Assembly (NCBI RefSeq): GCF_042242105.1
Contig: NC_092030.1
Coordinates: forward strand, 2,553,501 to 2,617,500
Direction of reading: 5' to 3'
DNA from: Pempheris klunzingeri
Taxonomy: Eukaryota; Chordata; Actinopteri; Acropomatiformes; Pempheridae
DNA length: 64,000 bases
Positions 14,901 to 24,604 of the stretch are shown one piece after another. The position numbers were made by a program, and so were the translations under genes. The notes beneath the pieces were generated by a model. That model was not told where the DNA came from. It searched no databases and saw nothing but the letters and a program-made list of their open reading frames with translations. Within the stretch, counting starts at the first letter, position 1; each line of letters begins with the position of its first letter.

Positions 14901-17281
14901 ATTTAGCATTCACAAGTAGTGTATAAGCAGGAGTTTTTTTCTTGTACATGCAAATCATCATTCATTGATGCATTATTTCTAATGGATGAGGACAAAGTTA
15001 TGGTTATTTTATGCAAGATATGGTGTTTATATTGTTTTTTGTTCAAAATCTACAGCATATTTTGGTATTCAGTAACTGAGGAAGTAAAAAGGCCTCCGAT
15101 TAGTTCATTATTATTCCCCGGGAGTAATAAAGCTTTTGATTTCAGTTTCATTCGTCTTGTTGGGAACTTCTCTTGGCTTTTTCAGCGACTCACAGCCTCT
15201 TGTCTCTGCTCTCCCAGGCGGTAGACACCACTACTGCTGACTGAGCTAATTCAGAGTGACACCACTAGAGATTGTCTCGGCGAAGGAGTCCCACCAAGCC
15301 CTGCATTACAATGGCATGTTACAACATCTTAAGCTCCATCACTGTTATCCCACAGAGGCATATTGTCTCGGATGTAAGGCTGGGAGATGAATGCTGGCAG
15401 AGAGAGAGCTGCCTGTTACATCTGCTTTAGCTGTAGTATGGACTGGACAGACGGCTAATTAGAAATTAGCAACTCATTATTGTCTGGACAGGAAACTCGC
15501 CAAAAATAACACAATTACCTATGCGAAGCACTGCAGGTGTTCTCTGACCAGGGACTGTGGAAGAATTTGTACAGTGGACAACCACTTAAGAGACTCTCTT
15601 GTTAATGTAGTTCGTTCCTGCTGCATCTTTTTCCCATACAGAGTGAAAGAACCTTGTAATATGTGTTGTGTTATACAGCATCAGCATGACAAAAAAATCT
15701 ATATGGTCTCCTTTGCTGACTCCGAAACCATCGAGTAAACAACATCATGATCTGCTGCCAGTGGATTCTGTCTTTTTTCTTCTCTGAACTGATGAAATAC
15801 TAGAAAATATGTATGTTGTAAATAATGTGTATTTGTTATTAGATGTGGACCTCTTTGTCTAACTTGAGTTCGCTGAAGTGCTGATTCAGGTGTGGATGAT
15901 GTCATGTGAAGGCCCAAGATGCCTTTTCTATCCTCAGATTCTAATGTTGGAGCTACCTCTAGTGGTGGGGAGGCAGAAGTGCAGCAAATAACAAAACTAA
16001 AGACATGTTTCTCACATTAAAGAATACATTTAATCCAACACGTCCCGGAGTGGTTACAGCCTGAGGATGAATGTGTTTCCAGGCCTCCTTGATAAATAAC
16101 ACATGTATTAATCTGAAGGGTGAGTGCAAGGCTCTTTTCATTTTTAATTCCTGTGTTTTTAATTCCCTGAGAGGGCGAGTGTTCACCCTTGGTTGGATTG
16201 TTTCATTTGTAAATATGGACAAATACTTTTGATTCAATCAAACCATAAAGTAAAGTTATAGCTCAGGCTACGACATGTTTCCAGGCATGCTTAGCTGATT
16301 ATTGGAGTCACATCACTGTCTTGACATTCTGTTCAGTTTTGGATCAATCTTATATTTTTACAGCCAAGGTAAAAGAAATAAAGCACTGTGTTTGATGGCA
16401 AGATCATTTAATGTCTGTTAGTGAGCAAACATCCTTCCACACCCTGAAGGATGAACTGTAAGGATCCGTCTGCCTTCAGGGTAATTCTGAGACAGGACCT
16501 TGAAAAACTGCAGCATTCAGAGAGTTAAAAAACAAGACTGTGGCTTCTGTTCTGCAAATTACACACTGCACAAATCACGTCATATTCAAAATAACAAGAT
16601 CAGAGCTAAGTCTGTAACGTTTCTCCTAAAAAAACTACCAAAACTCATTGTGCCTGTGGCACAATAAGTTTTGTACTGAGCACAAAGCTCTTTAGTACCC
16701 ACAAGCACTCACTGCATTATTTATGAAAACCAGCACCTCTGATTGGAGACATTAGCCTTTCGCTGTGTCGCTCCTGTGAAAAGGCCACGCTGCAGGTCTC
16801 TGAAGGATTAGCTGTTTATGTCTCTGCAGAATCCTCATCTGATAAATGATCCAGTGGTCCTTCCATGTAGAGAGGCAGTAAGTGCTTGAAACAGACTAAT
16901 TGTTAACCGACTTGTTTGTCTCTGAAATATTACAATATTGCTCAACGTGGCTATAGAGTGTGATTGAGGATCTATTATCACTGCTTGCTAGTTTGCACAC
17001 CTAAATCAAATTCCCTTTATTGCAGCTGTGCCCAACCTGCTGTGATAAAGGGTCTGTCTGATGTGTAGTGATGCAGAAGTATACGGGCTTACATTTTAGG
17101 AAGTCAGCAAATAGAGAACAAAGCCGCTTGCTTTCATTTTTTTAGTGCATAGTGGATTTGTTGTGCTATAGGTGAGATTTTGTTGCAGTGTAAAGACTTT
17201 GAATTGGGTCTGGAGTTTATTTCTTAACTGCAGCTGGCATCTGCAGAGTTCACCATGTTTACAAAGACCAAGAAAAGCTTA

Positions 17282-17425
17282 TTTTAGATTCAAGATCTAA
17301 AGTCAAGATTCAAGATGTGTATTTGTCATGTGCACAGTAAGAACACGGTGGTGACACTGAGCAATGAAACTCTTACTTTGCTCGTTTCCCCCTGCATAGA
17401 CAAAAGAATAAAATAAAAGACAAAA
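17282..17425. repeat. Possible dispersed repeat ending in an AT-rich tail
   Basis: A near-tandem AGATTCAAGAT motif starts the block. It is followed by a stretch ('TTTGTCATGTGCACAG', 'AAACTCTTACTT', 'CCCCCTGCATAGACAAAAG') and an AAAATAAAAT-rich tail. From memory this resembles a common fish interspersed repeat, but there is no second copy in the window to prove it. Confidence 0.3.
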
Positions 17426-17825
17426 TAATAAAATAAGCTGTATGTAAGTTATCATAAAGTGTATGGTGTGTGTCAGTATTGACAGTGTGCACGCCCTCCC
17501 TCCCATGTAGACATCCATGGTGCTGTTAAGCTGCACCTGTGCAAACAGCACTATAGCAGGCCTGGTGTTTGCAGTCACAGGTGAGCAGTGAGGACCACTG
17601 ACCTGGATGTTTACCATCACTGTAAACTAACAACGGTGCAATACAAGTAGGAGCTGGCACAGGTGGTGTATGTTGGCATGCAAGAAGAAATTGTATTGTT
17701 GACAATGTGATTTCCTTAATAACAATGAGTTGGATTAACTTTACTATCAGTAGAATGTAATACACAGCTGTTCGCTTCACATACAACACCTCTAGGTGAA
17801 GTTTCAGTTGGTGCACCTTGGGCTT

Positions 17826-17827
<2 letters not shown>

Positions 17828-17865
<38 letters not shown>
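17828..17865. repeat. (AC)19 microsatellite
   Basis: Uninterrupted AC run of about 38 bases, directly upstream of a CpG-rich stretch that precedes the syntaxin gene. Confidence 0.95.
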
Positions 17866-17868
<3 letters not shown>

Positions 17869-17879
17869 GCGATCTGGTT

Positions 17880-17958
17880 CTTTGTTTGCTGGTTGTGACG
17901 GTGACGCGCCGGCGTGCGCGCGCACAGGTGAGCCCACAGGAGGACGCGCCTCAGGTAA
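17880..17958 (+). promoter_or_regulatory. CpG-rich stretch, candidate promoter or first noncoding exon of the syntaxin gene
   Basis: A short CpG-dense patch (GACGCGCCGGCG, GCGCGCGCAC) about 340 bp before the first recognised syntaxin exon. It contains two consensus splice donors on the + strand, CACAG|GTGAGC (exon end 17927) and CTCAG|GTAAAG (exon end 17953). There is no ATG in the patch, so it could only supply a noncoding leader. No TATA box is visible. The link to the gene is inferred from position and strand. Confidence 0.3.
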
Positions 17959-18295
17959 AGGTCGAGCCTCACGGAGAATACCGAAAGTAACAGACGTACC
18001 GAGGATGTGAGACTTCTGCCTGCTGCTCTGAAAGTGCGCGGAGCTCTGCAGCTTCACCTGGAGGCTTTATCGGCTGCAGTCTGGGGGGTTAAAAGACTTT
18101 TCGTAGCGTGAGCAGAAAAAAAATGGCTCCAGCTAGTGAAGCTCATGGAAGCAGGCGGAGTTTTATTTAATTTGTGTTTTAGTTGTAGTCATTCTAAACA
18201 CTGTAGGTTCTAACAGACTGTATTTGGAGCAGCAGGTGGCCATTTTACGCAGCCCGGGGATTTCCTTTTGTCTGGCAGCAGCAGCAGAGGATGAC

Positions 18296-20725
18296 ATGAT
18301 GGCTGCAGCAGAGGGAACAGTCAGCATGGAGGAGTTCTTCCAGACGGTAAACTTCACTCTTCCTGCCTCTGTGGACGTCTCCTCGTGTGTCCAGTTGGCC
18401 AATGTAAGTGTTTGAACGTGTGCACAGGTGGGGGAGGTGAGAAGCCTCATTGAAAGAATCTCCTGTCAAGCGGAGGAGGTGGAGAGGAGACATGGCGCCA
18501 TCCGGTCATCCCCGAACCAAGACAAGAGTGAGTACAGAGCACCACCATGGAGCTCCTTCAGGCCGAAACAAGCTGACACATTATAGAAAAGCAGAAATGT
18601 GATGCCTTCACTGTTGTGCTGATGCCTTCAGGGCGCACAGTAAACACCAGCAGCCTCTGACAAACACACCTGTGTCTGTTTACTGTTGGGGGAGGGATTT
18701 GAATTGAAGCGCAACATGAATCTGCACATGCATGTACAGTAAATATGTTCCCACTCAGGGAACATAACAATGTTCCATCCACTGTCCCGATGTGTGGATG
18801 CAGAGGCTCTCCACCCTCCATATTCAAACCATCAGCTGGTCAGGCTAAGTTAATACAGAGCATATTGACCAGGCTGTCAAAATGGATCTAAACCCACCCT
18901 TTAATAAACGTTGATGGTGGATTGTCTGTTGAAATGATTCCCTCTGTGAAGTGAACTTGTGTTGATCTCAGGGAACAAAGAGGAGCTGCAGCTGCTGAAC
19001 ACTGAGACCAAGAAGAACGCTAACTTGGTCCGAGCCAAGTTAAAGAGTGAGTGGAGAAGTTTGTTTTTTTTTAATCCTTCTTGTGTGTTGGTACAGTAGA
19101 TATTGATCTCATGCTGCAGCTGGGACTAAACACAACTAGAGCAGATACAAAAGTATTACATGCACGGGTGTGCAGCGTTATCGTTATGTGGGTGTCATTG
19201 TTTGAGATGAGGAGGAGGAGGAGGAAGAGCCGTGCAGCACGTCACACTTCCTCAGACTGTGGGGCTGCATGGTTCACGACGCAGGATTTGACTTGCAAAT
19301 GGATAGAAAAGGAAAGCTACTGAAGTCATTCATAAACACACCGTCTCACATTAACACAATCCTGTTTGTAGAAAGAAACATAACTCTCTGAACAGACCGG
19401 TCTGTAATGTAACAGACATGTTTTCTATAATAAACTGTGTTTGAGCTCTATTTGAATTACTGCATTTGTTCTGTGCTTGTTTTTATAATATCCTGTTGAT
19501 GTGTTATTCCAGCGATGCAGAAGGACTTGCCTGTGGATGAGAACGGTAAAAATGCCTCAGCAATCCAGCGTATTCAGCAGAATCAGGTAGTTAGAAATGG
19601 TCAGCTCTGAGTTTATTACATTTTCTGGGGGGAAAAACCCAGAGGCCTCTTTCTTTCTCTACACACACTTTCCTGTGTGCACATTCGATATTTAAATAGT
19701 TAAATCTCTCTTTTAGTCATCTGATTTTGAAATTCTGTTGGATACCTTTCACCAGCACACTCACCTGACTCGGTGGTTCGCTGAGGTCATGAGAGGATAC
19801 CACAAGGCGCAGATCTCCTTCAGAGAGAAATGCAAAGCACAGATTCAGAGACAGCTGGAGATCGGTGAGTTGCCAAAAAACAAATAGAATCAAACACTCC
19901 TTCTCTAACCAGTGTTCTGTAAATGGACTTGAAATCAAGTAGAGGAAGCCAACTCCATACTAGCAACTATTATAATCTAATATAATATAATATCTGATGC
20001 TGCTCATGTGGGAATTCTTGAATCCTTAATTTTGAATTCCTGAATCGTTGGGTCTCTCTCTAATTAAAGAGTTTGGTCTGGACCTGCTCTTTATGTTGAG
20101 ATAACGCTGTTGTGAATTGGCGCTATATTTAAAAAACCAGCACAATCCAAAGACATGCACATTAGGTTCATTGGTGACTCTGAAAATTGCCCGTAGGTGT
20201 GAGAGTGAGTGTTTGCCTGTCTATATGTCGGCCCTGCGACTGGCCTCTCGCCCAAAGTCAGCTGGGATCGGCTCCAGCTCCCCCGCGACCCTGCCGGATA
20301 AGCAGTAAAGATAATGGATGGATGGAGAGAGGCAGAGGAGTAAGGCTGTAAAACGCCATCTTCTGGTGAACCTAAAAAAAAACATGTCATGCTCCTCCTG
20401 CCTCGTCGGTGCACTCCTCCTGTTCGCTCATCGACAAAGACACGGCATGACTAAGTGTGAACGTCACTGCCACAGTCACCTGATATTCTTCTTTTATGAG
20501 ATTGTAATTTTGTTGCTTTGATTTTCACTCCTGTTTAAAATAACCTGTGCAATCACCGTCTGTCTGTTTCAGTGGATAAAATGACTACAGATGAGGAGTT
20601 GGAGAAGATGCTGCATTGTGACAATCTTGCCATCTTCATATCTGATGTTGGTGGAATTTCCTTCAGTTGTAGGCCACATGATGGCCAAGCAGTAGTTAGT
20701 TTTTGTTGCTGTGTGGTTAGTGTCA

Positions 20726-20756
<31 letters not shown>

Positions 20757-21240
20757 ATAAAAACAACTGGTGCACTTTTCCTCTCACAGATCAATTGTGA
20801 CGCCCGGATGTCAAGCCAGGCTCTGAGTGAAATTGAATCTCGTCATCAGGACATCATCTGTCTGGAGTCCAGCATCAGAGAGCTGCATGAGATATTCGCT
20901 GACACTGCCATGCTGTTGGAGATTCAGGTAAGATGGCGGCTGCATCCATAGATATTTATTTACAATGAATATTAAGAAATCTAGTGACGTCACAAGACCC
21001 AGAAACTGTCTGGTTATGTTTTTCTTCTTTCAGGGGGAGTTGATCAACAACATAGAAAAGAACGTGACGAGTGCTGCAGACTACGTAGACACGTCTAAAG
21101 CAGAAACCTATAAAGCTGTCGCGTACAAGAAAAACCCATACAAGGTAGCATCTCTGCCGAGCTTCCTCAAGCCCTTCAAGAGGAAATCCACTGCTAAAAC
21201 TGCTACTGATCAAAACACCTCCGACTCGAACCAGGACTGA
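18296..21240 (+). CDS. Syntaxin (Qa-SNARE, STX1/2/3/11-like) without a transmembrane anchor
   Basis: Exons read from splice sites: 18296-18346, 18428-18527, 18972-19046, 19513-19586, 19756-19864, 20573-20646, 20790-20927 and 21034-21240, giving about 275 residues. Phases and junctions follow STX1/2/3. The Habc region starts near [18 protein letters not shown]; the hallmark IQRQLEI follows near residue 130; the SNARE helix runs from [10 protein letters not shown] to about residue 238, with the central-layer Gln at 207 in [14 protein letters not shown]. Family role: plasma-membrane or endosomal Qa-SNARE in vesicle fusion, bound by Munc18 proteins. Oddities: the C-terminus (KNPYK, then KPFKRKS, ending SNQD) has neither the usual membrane span nor the cysteine cluster of STX11. 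No N-terminal MKDR peptide is seen, so a first coding exon may lie upstream. The two ATGs (18296, 18299) are the first in frame after a stop at 18137. The donor after exon 6 (GAT|GTTGGT) is weak but the only in-phase choice. Closest subfamily unresolved; STX2 and STX11 both share features. Confidence 0.85.
20028..20131 (-). repeat. Dispersed teleost repeat, copy 1 (syntaxin intron)
   Basis: The reverse complement of this stretch matches 32686-32815 over roughly 100 bases. Shared blocks include TTATCTCAA, AACTCTTTAATTA, AGAGAGACCCAAC and TTCAGGAATTCAAAAT. It is therefore an interspersed repeat, with copies in opposite orientations. The family is not identified with certainty. Confidence 0.7.
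20140..20328 (+). mobile_element. L2-like LINE 3' tail repeat, fragment 1
   Basis: Contains 'CCAAAGACATGCACATTAGG', 'TTGCCCGTAGGTGTGAG', 'AAAGTCAGCTGGGATCGG', 'GATAAGCAGTAAAGA' and ends in ATGGATGGATGG. The same ordered blocks recur at 58093-58245 (reverse) and 61365-61684. From general knowledge this is the common teleost L2-like retroelement tail with a GGAT-type terminal repeat. It sits in a syntaxin intron and is 5'-truncated with no coding capacity. Confidence 0.6.
20726..20755. repeat. (GAT)10 trinucleotide repeat
   Basis: Ten GAT units in the syntaxin intron before the exon starting at 20790; intronic, so not translated. Confidence 0.95.
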
Positions 21241-22598
21241 GCTCCTGAACCCGTTTGAACGTTGACTGCACTAAACATCCTGATCAACATCAAAGCCTGA
21301 GCTCGATGGCACACACTTTTCATCATGCAGTGCCTGTCTGCCCCCTCAGATGCCTTTTTTTTTTCTGAAGGATGACGAGAAAGCTGTTATTTTCACGTTC
21401 AGTAATGCATTTAGACCTGCTGTGATGACGACCTGTCAAATGAAGGTGACGAGATGCTGTGGACAGGCCACAGTCAAAAACACGAATCTAGCACAAAACC
21501 TAAAACAAAATCACAATTGGGTGTTTACAGACTCCCGACACTGGAACTTAAGGCCAGACGTGACAAAATTGCCCCGTTTTCATTACAATAATTACATCAG
21601 TATCTGTTAGGACGCTAGCCCCATATGCATTCATAATTACAAAACACCCCTGGTTGGATTTGCTCATTAATTCCCTCACTGACTTGAAGCTGGTGTTCTC
21701 GTTAGGGCCAGTAGGTGGCATGTTAACATTAGCTTAAACTCTTATTTACCTTCCTTCCTCTCTGCAGTCTAGTGAACTCTGTTTTACTAATGTGTGTTTT
21801 ACTAATGCAATATAATGTGATGTCACACTGCACTGTGCAGAATGTGTTACTGGTGCTTTATTGTAATGTGAAAGAATACTGGAATTGGTCATTTGATGTA
21901 TAAAAAAATATAGTCTGTCCATAAGTTGTCTTGATGATGATGATGATGTCTTGCTATATGATGATATACGTGTTTTATTTTCTTTATAAGCAAAAATATA
22001 AAGGCATACTAGTAGTAGCATTTAGATCAAAGCAGCACAAGTGCCCCCTCACAGGTCTGTTAACGTGGCCACAGACCCTCAGTGTTGTTGTTTCACCCTG
22101 TGCCTGTAAGCTGTGGGCCCACAGAAGCCCTCCAAGGAGAAGGAATCCAGCTCTGAAAGGTCTTTCTTGTCACTGGGTGTTGTCAGTAGGTGCAAATGGA
22201 TATTATTTGGCTGTTACCAAGACTCCTTTTATTTATCGACTATCTGCTTAAAGTAATATTCCTCCTCTGTGTGCTTCTCAGAGCTCTCTGACCACAGGGG
22301 GAGGATAGGCAAAAACTCTCCGACTAGCTCTCTTCTGCATCATGGGAACAGTGCCAGGATGAACCCACTGACTTGTCTCTCAGACTGTGTTTCTCTCCCC
22401 CCCCCACCCCTCCTGGATAAGATTTCACAGCACCTTTGCACTTTGCTGAAACCACTGTTACCAAATGGGAAATTAAAGAAGAACAGGAGTAATAGATAAG
22501 GATGACAATGTAATTTGGAGGAAGAAAAAGAGGAAGGAGACATGAGAAGATAAGGAGAAAAATGAAACCGACACAGGCCTACATAAAAACATGGTTTC

Positions 22599-22604
22599 TT
22601 TATT
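22599..22604 (-). terminator. Poly(A) signal of pgam2
   Basis: TTTATT on the + strand reads AATAAA on the gene strand, about 290 bases beyond the pgam2 stop codon. It is the nearest canonical hexamer that I see. Confidence 0.6.
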
Positions 22605-22895
22605 GGTTGTGCCAGGGTGGTGAGGCCCTCAGCAAAGGGTTTGACCACAATTTAAAAGGGCTGAGTGATGTGTGGCTGCATAAAACGTGGGGCCCAGCTT
22701 TCTGCACTGATTGGCAGGTCATCCCTCTGTCTGTAACTCAAACAAACAGTGCTAATGTGCTGCAAATAGCCAAAAGAACCATTCGACCCAGTTGGAATGG
22801 ACTGCAAGGATGAGGACACAGACACGAGGAAAGGTTGAAGGACAAAGGGGGAACAGTCTCTTTTTCTGCCTCTTCACAGAGCCTCAGGAGCAGGC

Positions 22896-23385
22896 TTACT
22901 TCTTCGCTTTGCCCTGGGCGGCCACAGCCTCCATGGCCTTCTTTACGGTCTCCTCATCACCGAGGAAGGACATGGGCTTAACTGGCTTCAGATTTGCGTC
23001 CAGCTCGTACACAATTGGGATTCCCGTGGGCAGGTTCAGCTCCATGATGGCTGCATCAGACATACCTGGACAGACGGGCAGACAGAACAGAGGCAATGTG
23101 ATACAGGTAAAGGTTGTCTGGGGCCCAGCTAGACAGGCAGGAAGGACAATGAAAGTAGTCGGCAGGGTTTTCTCTGTCTGTTTGTGTTTTAAGTTATTTT
23201 GATTACATTTCCTACCTACTACTCTCTGGCTGTACAGCTCCCAGCTTCATGTCTGCCACTCCTTGAAAAGGTCCAACCTTTCTACATAAAGGTCGTGACT
23301 GTAATGGGAACCACGCTCATGACCCTCTCACCCGTCCCTGAGCTCTAGAGTCCCTCCATGCTATTTATACACACTGTAATCCACA

Positions 23386-23433
<48 letters not shown>

Positions 23434-24477
23434 GACAAGCGTCTGACTGTGGTTATTTAGGTCTTGGCCTTGTGTGCAAATACAATGAAAGCTATTTTCA
23501 GAGCGAAATATTCTGCTAATTTGCCGTCTATCATTTTGTTGTGTCAGACTTTAAATGCCCACATTAATCTCTACCTCTGCTGCAGAACATTCCTCTCCAT
23601 GTGCTTGGTCCACTTACAAACTGTAATGCTCACCCTCTAAGTGCTTGACGATGCCACGGAGGCTGTTGCCGTGGGCGGCGATGATAACGTTCTTTCCCGC
23701 CTTGATTTCAGGGGCAATGACGTCATTCCAGAAAGGCAGAGCACGGGCGATGGTGTCCTTCAGTGACTCACATGTGGGGAGCTCACCGGGCTTCAGATTC
23801 TTGTAGCGCCGGGACTGGAGGTAATGAGCACAGTAGAGGGAAGTTTACTCCCACAGCAATAAACAGAGGTTACATAACTGACTGACTATTAAACAAACCT
23901 TGGAGCACTTTAAAATGAATTTATGCCCATTGCTGCTTGGTGATTTTCCTCTAATTAGTTCAAATTGGTGGAAGCTGCTCTCTGGGGGATGATTAATTGG
24001 AGACAAGTTTTTCTAATTAGAGGAACACCTCCTCCTCTCCCTTAGTTTCAGTTGTCTCACCTCACTGATGATTTTGTTGTAAGGATGGTCCTTGTCCATG
24101 GGTGGAGGTGGGATGTCGAAGGAACGGCGCCAGATCTTCACCTGCTCCTCGCCGTGCTTTTCAGCCGTCTCGGCCTTGTTGAGACCGGTGAGGCCTCCGT
24201 AGTGGCGCTCGTTCAGGCGCCAGGTACGAATCACGGGCAGCCACATCTGATCTGTGCCCTCCATGATGGTCCACAGGGTCTTGACGGCACGTTTCAGCAC
24301 GGAGGTGTAGCACACATCGAACTTGAGGCCTGCCTCCTTGACAGCCAGGGCTCCACGCTTGGCCTCCTCTACTCCCTTCTCACTGAGGTCAGCATCGAAC
24401 CAGCCACAGAAGCGGTTCTCTTGGTTCCAGGCGCTCTCGCCGTGGCGGACAATAACCAAACGATGGACTGCAGTCAT
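22896..24477 (-). CDS. pgam2: Phosphoglycerate mutase 2 (muscle isoform)
   Basis: Glycolytic, cofactor-dependent mutase interconverting 3- and 2-phosphoglycerate through a phosphohistidine, cytosolic, acting as a dimer. Exons on the - strand are 24477-24061, 23814-23634 and 23065-22896, joining in frame (phases 0 and 1) to 255 residues; the human enzyme has 253. Catalytic features seen: VRHGES with His12, RLNERHYGG with Glu90, and AAHGNSLRG with His187. The C-terminus [11 protein letters not shown] is typical. FCGWFDA and the start MTAVHRLV fit PGAM2 better than PGAM1 (FSGWYDA, KLVLIRHGES). All splice sites are GT-AG, with acceptors CTCCAG|TCC and GTCCAG|GTATG. A TATA box lies about 120 bases upstream of the ATG. 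The gene converges on the syntaxin gene. No frameshift or missing catalytic residue is seen, so it looks functional. Confidence 0.97.
23391..23430. repeat. (GT)20 microsatellite in a pgam2 intron
   Basis: Uninterrupted GT run of 40 bases within the second intron of pgam2 (23066-23633). Confidence 0.95.
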
Positions 24478-24594
24478 GCTTACAGTGTGTCTCCTGAGTT
24501 AACTTAAACCGAACACAGTACCCTCAGCCCTTCTAAGTTGTGCACACACACACACTGGCTGACCAACAGTGAGCCCAACACAGTACACCACAGT

Positions 24595-24604
24595 CTTTTT
24601 ATAG
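24595..24604 (-). promoter_or_regulatory. TATA box of pgam2
   Basis: On the gene strand the site reads CTATAAAAAG, about 120 bases upstream of the ATG, giving a leader of roughly 90 bases. It is one base from a MEF2 core (CTAWWWWTAG), and a muscle-type E-box CACCTG lies nearby at 24652-24657; both would suit a muscle gene. The regulatory reading is inferred. Confidence 0.65.

Larger units (their letters stand above)
1..17820. other. Intergenic region without recognisable genes
   Basis: I read both strands and found no exon, RNA gene or long open frame resembling a known protein. The open frames here are short, have ordinary noncoding composition and lack splice context. The stretch is AT-rich, with two (GT)n microsatellites, a poly-G run near 11317-11327 and scattered homopolymers. 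Some blocks (around 9740-9980, 11400-11640 and 15090-15520) are complex, non-repetitive and rich in TAAT-type motifs, so they could be conserved noncoding elements; that is a guess that needs alignment. Distal exons of a gene with very long introns cannot be excluded. Confidence 0.6.

Noticed and set aside
24052-24507. 151-codon + strand frame opposite pgam2
   Set aside because: Antisense of the well-supported pgam2 first exon.
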